From Planobispora longispora (GTDB taxonomy: Bacteria > Actinomycetota > Actinomycetes > Streptosporangiales > Streptosporangiaceae): a stretch of DNA of 64,000 nucleotides. The DNA is taken from assembly GCF_016863135.1 (NCBI RefSeq), contig NZ_BOOH01000023.1:62001-126000 (forward strand), read 5' to 3'. Of this stretch, positions 58,250 to 64,000 are shown piece by piece; positions within the stretch are counted from its first letter, which is position 1; each line of letters starts with the position of its first letter. A program made the translations under genes and the position numbers. The notes beneath the pieces are model-generated. The model had not been told where the DNA came from, did no database searches, and saw only the letters and a program-made list of their open reading frames with translations.

Positions 58250-59239
58250 TCAGCCCTCGGTGAAGTCGAGGTTGCGCGGCCCTTCGGCCAGCGCCCGCCC
58301 GTAGTCCCCGGTCACCGGCACGTCCGGGGACACCTCCTCCAGGCTCACCCCCGCCACGAGCGCCTCTCCCCCGCCGGTCAGCAGCACGCCCAGCGCGACC
58401 GCGGTGGCCTCGGGGGCCACGTCGAGGACCACCTCGGCGTGGACCCAGCCGGTGGTGCCGGTGATCGGCCGGTTGCTCATGTTGTCGAAGGCGAGCGGCT
58501 GGTCCTCGGTGCCGTCGACCCGCATCCACAGCCCCATCTGGTCCGTGACGCCGCGGGCCTGGAGCCAGGCCGACACCCGCATGCGCCTGCCCTGGTACTT
58601 CTCGGGCCGGAACATCTGCATCGCCGTACCGAATCCACCGGGTTCGTCCACGGCGCACCGCAGGGACGCCACGGGCAGTCCCTCGTGCTTGTCCCCGGTG
58701 AGCTCGAACGTGTACTCCTGCGGGTGCGTCCCCGCCAGCATCCAGCCGATCACCACTGAACTCCTCGTCGTCTCGTAGGGTCGGAGAAGGCGGGCCAGCG
58801 TCCGGCGTCCCCGGTGCAGGGCGCTCTTCACCGTTCCGGGACTGATCTCCAGCAGCCGGGCGATCTGGGCGACTTCCAGGTCCTCGTAGTAGTGCAGCCT
58901 GAGGATCTGCCGCTGCCGGGGCGGCAGCGCCTCCATCGCCTCCGCGACCGTCGCCGTGCGGTGCCCCTGCCCGGGGCGCAGGGAGGCCAGGGCCGTGACG
59001 GCCCGCTCCTCCGCCAGCCGCCGGCGCACCTCCATCCGCGCGGCGTTGGTCGCCACGACGGCCAGCCAGCCGTCCCACGACTCGATGACCGCGCCTCCAC
59101 GGGTGTGCTGCCAGGCCCGCACGACGGCCTCCTGCACGGCGTCCTCGCCGGACGCCCGCCCGGCGAAGCGCCGCTCCAGCCCCGCCGCGAGCCGTGGGAA
59201 CGACTCACGCAGGTAACGTCGGATCTCCTTCTCGTCCAT
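58250..59239 (-). CDS. ECF sigma factor with fused C-terminal beta-rich domain
   Basis: A 329-residue protein. The sigma part (1-155) has region 2 (ASGEDAVQEAVVRAWQH, then WLAVVATNAARMEVRRRL) and region 4 (LPPRQRQILRLHYYEDLEVAQIARLLEISPGTVKSALHRGRRTL). After WMLAGTHPQEYTFEL comes a beta-rich domain (about 170-320) with FGTAMQMFRPEKYQGRRMRVSAWLQ, LWMRVDG and AFDNMSNRPITGTTGWVHAEVVLDV. This resembles an uncharacterised ligand-binding-like module found alone or attached to other regulators. No membrane helix, so the input is probably cytoplasmic. ATG 59239. Confidence 0.85.
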   Translation of the reverse strand: MDEKEIRRYLRESFPRLAAGLERRFAGRASGEDAVQEAVVRAWQHTRGGAVIESWDGWLAVVATNAARMEVRRRLAEERAVTALASLRPGQGHRTATVAEAMEALPPRQRQILRLHYYEDLEVAQIARLLEISPGTVKSALHRGRRTLARLLRPYETTRSSVVIGWMLAGTHPQEYTFELTGDKHEGLPVASLRCAVDEPGGFGTAMQMFRPEKYQGRRMRVSAWLQARGVTDQMGLWMRVDGTEDQPLAFDNMSNRPITGTTGWVHAEVVLDVAPEATAVALGVLLTGGGEALVAGVSLEEVSPDVPVTGDYGRALAEGPRNLDFTEG

Positions 59240-59302
59240 CGCACTGGAGATGCGCGGCGCACTCCCCCAGGTTGCCTCGGGCCGAAAATATCCGAAAAAC
59301 CC

Positions 59303-59773
59303 TTATTCCTTCTCCACCGAGGTCTCCGCCGCCAGCAGCTCGGGGGGCCGGTGCTCGTACGGCGTGCTGAGGACGACGGTGGTCCGGGTGGAGACGTTGG
59401 CCGCGACGCGGATCTGGCTGAGCAGCTCCTCCAGCGCGCTCGGCGAGGCCACGCGCACCTTGAGGATGTAGCTCTCGTCGCCCGCGACGCTGTGGCAGGC
59501 CTCGATGGCGCTCAGGTGGGCCAGCCGGTCGGGGGCGTCGTCGGCGGCGGCGGGGTCGATCGGTTTGATGGAGACGAACGCGGTGAGCGGCAGGCCGATC
59601 TCGTCATAGTTCAGCAGCGCAGCGTAGCCGCGCACCACCCCGCGCTTCTCCAGCCGGCGCACCCGCTGGTGCACGGCCGACACCGACAGGCCGGTCTCCC
59701 TGGCCAGGTCGGTGAAGCTCATCCGGCCGTCCGAAGCCAGCAACGTCACGATCCGGCGGTCGATCTCCTCCAC
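59303..59773 (-). CDS. Lrp/AsnC-family transcriptional regulator
   Basis: A 156-residue regulator. N-terminal helix-turn-helix: IDRRIVTLLASDGRMSFTDLARETGLSVSAVHQRVRRLEKRGVV. The C-terminal RAM ligand-binding domain has AFVSIKP, CHSVAGDESYILKVRV and STRTTVVLSTPYEHRPP. It probably responds to an amino acid. The target is unknown and no amino-acid gene is adjacent. Confidence 0.94.
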   Translation of the reverse strand: MEEIDRRIVTLLASDGRMSFTDLARETGLSVSAVHQRVRRLEKRGVVRGYAALLNYDEIGLPLTAFVSIKPIDPAAADDAPDRLAHLSAIEACHSVAGDESYILKVRVASPSALEELLSQIRVAANVSTRTTVVLSTPYEHRPPELLAAETSVEKE

Positions 59774-59819
59774 CCGCCCAAGGTAGCGTGATCCCGGCCG
59801 CCCCGTTACCGCGCGACGG

Positions 59820-60545
59820 TCACGATCCGGCTCCGGCGCCGGGTCCCTCTCCTGACCGCGCGGCCAGGGAGGTGTAGACGGTCACCTCGTCGGGACGGAT
59901 GAGCCCGTCCTGGATGGCGCAGATGAGCAGCTTCTCCTTGGTGGGCGCGGGCCGGCCCGCCGCCGCGTACTTGATCCGGGCCCGGTCGATGTACTGGCGC
60001 ACGGTCCGCTCCTTGATCCCCATCCGGGCCGCCACCGACGCCTTCGACATCGACTGGAACCAGAACAGCAGCGCGGCCCGCTCCTTGTCCGACAGCTGCG
60101 GCCGGTGCGGGCGCTCGTCCGTCGCGATCGCCTGGGCCATCGGCGGCGTCACGTTCGGCCTGTCGGCGGCCACGTCCATGATGGTCTCCAGGCAGGAGTC
60201 CCGCGTGGCCCGTCCCTTGCCGATGAACGCCGAGGCCCCCGCGTCCAGCACGGCGCGCACCGTCTCCGGCTCCTCGTGCTCGGAGAAGACGATGACCCGC
60301 TGCCCTCCCTGGCACAGCTCGGCGACCCGGCCGACGACCATGGTGCCGTTGAGGTTGAGGTCGAGCAGGAGCACGTCGGCGGCCGTGCCGAGGACGGACT
60401 CGATGGTGGGCCCCTGCGCGACCAGCTCCACCGGACCCGGCGGGGAGAACCAGGATCTGACCCCGTCGACCACGACCTGGTGGTCCTCCACCAGGGCGAC
60501 CGTCACGGGCCCGGTCACGGGGCCTGCCAGATGCTGTTGACCCAT
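59820..60545 (-). CDS. LuxR-type response regulator of the three-gene signalling operon
   Basis: A 241-residue regulator. The receiver part (about 15-130) has VALVEDHQVVVDGV, the acceptor Asp in LLLDLNLNG and Lys in FIGKG; the usual loop after the Asp is short. The C-terminal helix-turn-helix is LSDKERAALLFWFQSMSKASVAARMGIKERTVRQYIDRARIKY, a LuxR variant. ATG 60545 has GGAGGAGAGG 2-6 bases upstream and overlaps the previous gene by 31 bases. It is the third gene after the kinase and the membrane protein. Confidence 0.85.
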   Translation of the reverse strand: MGQQHLAGPVTGPVTVALVEDHQVVVDGVRSWFSPPGPVELVAQGPTIESVLGTAADVLLLDLNLNGTMVVGRVAELCQGGQRVIVFSEHEEPETVRAVLDAGASAFIGKGRATRDSCLETIMDVAADRPNVTPPMAQAIATDERPHRPQLSDKERAALLFWFQSMSKASVAARMGIKERTVRQYIDRARIKYAAAGRPAPTKEKLLICAIQDGLIRPDEVTVYTSLAARSGEGPGAGAGS

Positions 60546-61633
60546 ACCTCTCCTCCCTGCCGCTGATAGGTCACGACGACGCCGCTGGGCTCGCGCACCG
60601 GGGTCGCGCTGACGGGCAGGTCGTCGTTGTCGGCCACGACGGCCACGCTCACCATGGTGGACATCGCGGACACCGTGACCCGGGCCCGCGATCTGGCCCC
60701 GTCCAGGGCCCGGACCGGCGCTCTGAGCAGGTCCTCCCGTACGGCCGCCGGCAGCTCGGGCAGGTTCCCGCCGAACGGCGGCGCCGTGACCAGGATCCTG
60801 CGCCGCTCGGCCGCGTCGATCCGCTCGCGCAGCACCGCCACCAGCGCGTCGGGCACCTCCTCCCGCTCGGTGATGAGCCGGCGCAGCCGCATGGCTCCGG
60901 CCGTGCAGTCCCGCCGCACGCGGTGGTCACCGGGGTCGGCGCCGTCGGCGAGCTGCTTCAGCAGCGATTCCGCCGCGTCGCGGATCGCGTCGTACCTGCG
61001 GAGCCGGTCGGCGTGGATGCGCCGGGCGGACTCCCGCCAGGCGTCGTCGGCGGCGAGCCTGCGGGCCAGCACCACGGCGTCCTCGGCGCGGGCGCGCAGG
61101 GTGTGGCAGCCCGCCGTGTAGCCGAGCTGCATGGTGATGCCGCCGACGATGACCACCAGGTACTTGGCGATGGAGACCCGGTCGAGCGTCCCGGTCACGA
61201 CCATCGCCGCCAGCATGATGCCGGCGTTGGCGGCGAGGAACGCGATCAGCTCGGTCCGCCAGCGCGGCCGGTTCCACGCCAGCATGACGCCGAGCCAGCC
61301 CACCGATCCCCATCCCCAGTCGCTGACGCCGAGCAGGTCCCCGGGGCGGCAGGCCACGATCACCGCGACGTCCACGGCCAGCGCGGCGACGGCGAGCTCC
61401 CGTATCCTGGCCGGCCCGCGGGAGGTTCGCGCCAGCGACAGCGTGGCGATCACGGCGATCGCGGTGTAGACGATCCAGGCTGCCGCCGCCGCCACCGGCC
61501 AGCGGAAGTCCCGCCAGCCGGCGACCGTGACCGTCAGGTCGTAGCCGACGTGCCAGAAGCCCGCGATGACCGCGGCGCCGAGGGCGGTGTACCGGGCGTA
61601 GCGCTGGGCCACCTGCTCGATGTCCTCGATCAC
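60515..61633 (-). CDS. Membrane protein resembling a degenerate histidine kinase
   Basis: A 372-residue protein with about six hydrophobic segments in the first 190 residues, then a cytoplasmic helical region (ARRIHADRLRRYDAIRDAAESLLKQLADG) that resembles a dimerisation helix, and a C-terminal beta-rich part (RARVTVSAMSTMVSVAVVAD, ending in WVNSIWQAP). The N-, D- and glycine-box motifs of a HATPase are not visible, so it is unlikely to phosphorylate anything. It may be a signal-receiving partner of the kinase. GTG 61633 overlaps the kinase stop. Confidence 0.6.
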   Translation of the reverse strand: MIEDIEQVAQRYARYTALGAAVIAGFWHVGYDLTVTVAGWRDFRWPVAAAAAWIVYTAIAVIATLSLARTSRGPARIRELAVAALAVDVAVIVACRPGDLLGVSDWGWGSVGWLGVMLAWNRPRWRTELIAFLAANAGIMLAAMVVTGTLDRVSIAKYLVVIVGGITMQLGYTAGCHTLRARAEDAVVLARRLAADDAWRESARRIHADRLRRYDAIRDAAESLLKQLADGADPGDHRVRRDCTAGAMRLRRLITEREEVPDALVAVLRERIDAAERRRILVTAPPFGGNLPELPAAVREDLLRAPVRALDGARSRARVTVSAMSTMVSVAVVADNDDLPVSATPVREPSGVVVTYQRQGGEVWVNSIWQAP

Positions 61634-62793
61634 GGCCGCCACCACAGGCGCACCCGGGTGCCCTGCTCGCCGGAGGAGATCTCCGCGCCGCCGTTCGGCA
61701 GGGAGCGCATCGTGTCGAGGATCGAGCCGCGGACGCCGAACCGGTCGGGCGGCAGCCGGTGCTGGTCGAACCCGCGGCCCCGGTCGGCGACCTCCACGCG
61801 GATCCCGCCATCCCACCTGCTCGACACCAGTTCGGCCTCGCGCACCCCGGAATGCAGTGCGATGTTCGCCAGGGCCTCGGTGACGGCGCGGGCGAAGTGC
61901 TCCGCGACGTCCTCGGGCACGGTCTGCGGCGTCAGGCGCCTGCGCACCTCCAGGCCCGCGGCCCGCCCGGCCACCTCCTCCAGCAGGGAGTCCAGGGCGA
62001 TGGGCCCGGTGACGGCGCGCGGCGCGTCGCGCAGGCCCTCCAGCGTCGCCAGGTCGGCCTCCGCCTGACCGCGCAGGACGGGCGAGGGCTCGTCGTAGAC
62101 GCCCAGGCCGACCATCGTCAGCGTGTGCAGCGACGTCTCGTGGATGCTGCTGACCTGCCTCAGCTCGTCCTCGCGCCGCCGTCTCTCCACCATGAGCGCG
62201 ATCCCGGCGTGCGCGCTCTCCCGCAGGAAGGCGTCGGCCGAGGCGGCGGAGCGGCGCAGCAGCGTCATCAGCACCGTGATCGCGAGGATCTGCACGAGGT
62301 GGATCGCCAGGGTGCCGGTCACGTCGTGGGAGGGCGAGGCCAGCCGTACACCGGCCAGATACGCGCCGGCCACGGCCAGCCCGGCGGGGACGGAGATCTT
62401 CGGCAGCCAGGTGGCCCCGGCGACGACGACGGTCATGGTGACCAGTCCCGCGATCCAGCTCGATCCCGTGTCGAGCGCCTCCCGCGCCACGAGGTGACGC
62501 TGCGCGAGGCACAACACGACGGTGGTGGCCACATCAGCGGCCACCAGCCAGGACGGCAGCGGTTCCCGCCGCCAGGCGAGGCGGAGGAACAGCACGGTCC
62601 ACGCGAGATCGACCGCCAGCATGGGCGCCAGCCACAGGGCGGAGACCGGCGGGACGGCGCCGAGCACCGCGGCGACGACCGCAACCAGGCCCACCGTGCC
62701 CCGCGCGGCCGCGCCGGTACGCGCGACGGCCTTGTCCAGCTGCCTGGCCGCCGAGTCGTACCTCGTGGAACTCGTGGAACCGGGGTGAGCCAT
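61630..62793 (-). CDS. Sensor histidine kinase of the three-gene signalling operon
   Basis: A 387-residue membrane kinase with about six helices in the first 185 residues. The cytoplasmic part has a likely phospho-His in SSIHETSLHTLTMVGLG, then a HATPase domain with the N-box EALANIALHSGVREAE, the D-box VADRGRGFDQ and a G-box region GVRGSILDTM. The phosphotransfer region is atypical compared with classical HisKA. GTG coupling to the second gene suggests a stoichiometric complex. ATG 62793. The signal is unknown. Confidence 0.83.
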   Translation of the reverse strand: MAHPGSTSSTRYDSAARQLDKAVARTGAAARGTVGLVAVVAAVLGAVPPVSALWLAPMLAVDLAWTVLFLRLAWRREPLPSWLVAADVATTVVLCLAQRHLVAREALDTGSSWIAGLVTMTVVVAGATWLPKISVPAGLAVAGAYLAGVRLASPSHDVTGTLAIHLVQILAITVLMTLLRRSAASADAFLRESAHAGIALMVERRRREDELRQVSSIHETSLHTLTMVGLGVYDEPSPVLRGQAEADLATLEGLRDAPRAVTGPIALDSLLEEVAGRAAGLEVRRRLTPQTVPEDVAEHFARAVTEALANIALHSGVREAELVSSRWDGGIRVEVADRGRGFDQHRLPPDRFGVRGSILDTMRSLPNGGAEISSGEQGTRVRLWWRP

Positions 62794-62924
62794 GTGCCGT
62801 CCGCCCGCAATAAGAGCACAAGACGGGTTTCACCCTAACGCGTCCGACATGAATGGGCAGAGTGGGAAAAAAGAAACAGGAATGGATTTCCCTACACTCT
62901 GGGCCGCCCACGGCCCCGCGGCAC

Positions 62925-62969
62925 GACGGCTGATCGGCCGTCACCCCGGACGACGGCCGATCAGCCGTC
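62925..62969. promoter_or_regulatory. 18-bp perfect inverted repeat between kinase and phosphatase genes
   Basis: GACGGCTGATCGGCCGTC at 62925-62942 pairs perfectly with 62952-62969 across a 9-base loop, in the 233-base gap between two divergent genes and 58 bases before the phosphatase start. No T-tract follows. It could be a dimeric regulator site or a leader hairpin. Confidence 0.6.
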
Positions 62970-63026
62970 AACCGCACCGCCTCGCGCGGGCGTGTACTGG
63001 GCTCGTGTCTCAGCGAGAGGGGAGCC

Positions 63027-63791
63027 ATGACCTTCATCGTGATCACGATCCTGATCGGCTGTCTGTCCACGATGGCGGTCTACGGCCGGCGCGGGCCCTG
63101 GCCGCCCGGCACGCCGGCGGCCCGGCCGCGGCTGGTGGTGGCGGGCGGCACGTACGAGGGCTCGCAGGGCCGCCCCTCCGACGTGTACGTCCTTCAGGAA
63201 CGACTGATCGCGGTGGCCGACGGCGGGGGCGCCACCCGGTTCGGCCACACCGCCGCAGCCCTGACCCTGGGCGCCGTCGTCGTCGCCCGTCCCCAGTACA
63301 CGGCGCGGCGGGAGCAGGACATGGAGGACTGCGTCCAGGAGGCGCACCGCGCCGTGCGCACCACCGCGCTGCGCAACCCCGCCGTGTCCGGCCTGATCAG
63401 CACCCTGGACATGGTCGTCCTCGACCCGGGCGAGAACCCGTTCCTGCGCTACGCCCACGTCGGCAACGGCGCGATCTGGCACTGCCCGAAAGGCGGGCGG
63501 CCGAGGTCGCTCACCACGCCGCACTCCTTCGAGGGCGGCCCGCCGCTGCGCGCGATCGGCCTGGAGTCCGACCTCGCCTCCGACCTCGGCACGGTGCCGC
63601 TCCACCCGGGTGACCGCGTCGCCATCGTCACCGACGGCGTGATCAGGGCCGTCGGCGCCGCGCGCCTGGCCGAGTTCTTCTCCCGGGGCGCGTCCCCCGC
63701 CGCCTGCCTGGACGGGCTGTACGACGAGCTGGCCGCCGCGGAGCCCAAGGACGACGCCACAGTGGTCATCGCGGACTTCGTCACCGTATGA
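63027..63791 (+). CDS. PP2C-like (SpoIIE/PPM-fold) phosphatase with N-terminal membrane helix
   Basis: A 254-residue protein with a short membrane segment (residues 2-18, FIVITILIGCLSTMAVYG). The PPM-type domain shows LIAVADGGGATRFGHTAA near 55-72 (metal-binding Asp-Gly), YAHVGNGAIWHCPKGG near 145 and VAIVTDGVIRAVG near 195 (Asp-Gly), then DDATVVIADF. Metal-ligand positions suggest an active Ser/Thr phosphatase, though the domain is short. It is divergent from the three-gene kinase operon. ATG 63027 follows GAGGGGAGC. Confidence 0.75.
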   Translation: MTFIVITILIGCLSTMAVYGRRGPWPPGTPAARPRLVVAGGTYEGSQGRPSDVYVLQERLIAVADGGGATRFGHTAAALTLGAVVVARPQYTARREQDMEDCVQEAHRAVRTTALRNPAVSGLISTLDMVVLDPGENPFLRYAHVGNGAIWHCPKGGRPRSLTTPHSFEGGPPLRAIGLESDLASDLGTVPLHPGDRVAIVTDGVIRAVGAARLAEFFSRGASPAACLDGLYDELAAAEPKDDATVVIADFVTV

Positions 63792-63966
63792 CGTCGCCGC
63801 ACGACGTCCACCGCATGAGGAGGCGGCCGACATGAGCCGGGGAACAACTCCGCCCCCGAATGCGTCATATAGAGATAGTCACGTAGACGCCGCCGCAGCG
63901 CGGCGCACCACCACAGGATGCCGGGGCGCAAGGACGCCCGGCGTTCCCCTTGATAGGAGGTCCCGC

Positions 63967-64000
63967 GTGGGCCTGTCCGTGACCGTACACGGCAACTCCA
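63967..64000 (+). CDS. Start of an unidentified gene (3' end outside window)
   Basis: GTG 63967 follows AGGAGG by 6 bases and opens MGLSVTVHGNS, running off the window. A frame beginning ATG 63832, after another AGGAGG, also stays open through this point, so the true start is undecided. Too little is present to name a product. Confidence 0.45.
   Translation, partial: MGLSVTVHGNS

Noticed and set aside
60515-60518. GTG at 60518 as start of the response regulator, by analogy with the GTGA overlap of the preceding pair
   Set aside because: ATG 60545 has a much stronger GGAGGAGAGG ribosome-binding site, although it creates a 31-base overlap.

Overview
The window is about 70% G+C chromosomal DNA with GTG and ATG starts, GTGA/ATGA stop-start overlaps, a WhiB protein, RbpA, split Lnt/Ppm1 and ROK, AraC, TetR and ECF regulators. 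This points to a filamentous actinomycete; the gene content resembles Streptosporangiales (Streptosporangium, Nonomuraea or relatives), but that is inference from memory of the families and not a search. No rRNA, tRNA, CRISPR array, prophage or complete mobile element was seen.

Layout. 0-7.8 kb: the tail of a secreted protein, a NarL-type two-component pair, a DUF2306 membrane protein, a quinone-oxidoreductase-like MDR enzyme, an ECF sigma factor fused to a membrane-anchored sensor, a DUF1963 protein and an epoxide hydrolase. 7.9-11.4 kb: a graveyard of broken genes: an XRE-cupin regulator remnant, a likely Tn3 TnpA end, two ISAs1-family remnants in inverted orientation sharing 239 bp and flanking an intact secreted ricin-like gene, and a sigma-factor remnant. 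11.6-16.8 kb: a CHAP protein, an iron-box-controlled siderophore-interacting protein, a LysE exporter, a large secreted protein and a hydrolase.

16.9-27.0 kb and 33.2-35.3 kb: the corrin-ring cobalamin genes cobN, cobG, cobH, cobIJ, cobK and cbiD, then cobM and cobL, interrupted by an unrelated hydrolase, NmrA/AraC pair and class IV aminotransferase. A cobalamin riboswitch precedes cobN, and a short upstream ORF overlaps the cobN start. CobG with CobN indicates the oxygen-dependent, late-cobalt route, while CbiD takes the C-1 methyltransferase role of CobF. Several of these proteins carry low-complexity insertions.

32-46 kb: a small secreted protein under an operator shared with the ROK locus, two PPOX/F420-type flavin-fold proteins, topoisomerase IB, WhiB, a glycerophosphodiesterase, an Atg22-like MFS protein, RbpA behind a SigR-type promoter, FxsA and the ppm1-lnt pair. 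46-52 kb: HelD, whose N-terminus has no canonical start codon, then a sugar module (ROK repressor, GH4 glycosidase, GlcNAc-type kinase). 52-58 kb: a VOC protein, a divergent FAD monooxygenase/TetR pair, DUF1232 and DUF5713 proteins, and a TetR-ferredoxin-P450 operon with a leaderless-looking promoter. 58-64 kb: a second ECF sigma factor with a fused C-terminal beta-rich domain, an Lrp regulator, a three-gene signalling operon (kinase, degenerate kinase-like membrane protein, response regulator) and a divergent PP2C-like phosphatase.

The best candidates for something undescribed are (i) the identical promoter-plus-palindrome module linking the ROK/GH4/kinase locus to a distant small secreted Cys-rich protein, (ii) the kinase/pseudokinase/regulator operon, and (iii) the two ECF sigma factors with different fused sensor domains.
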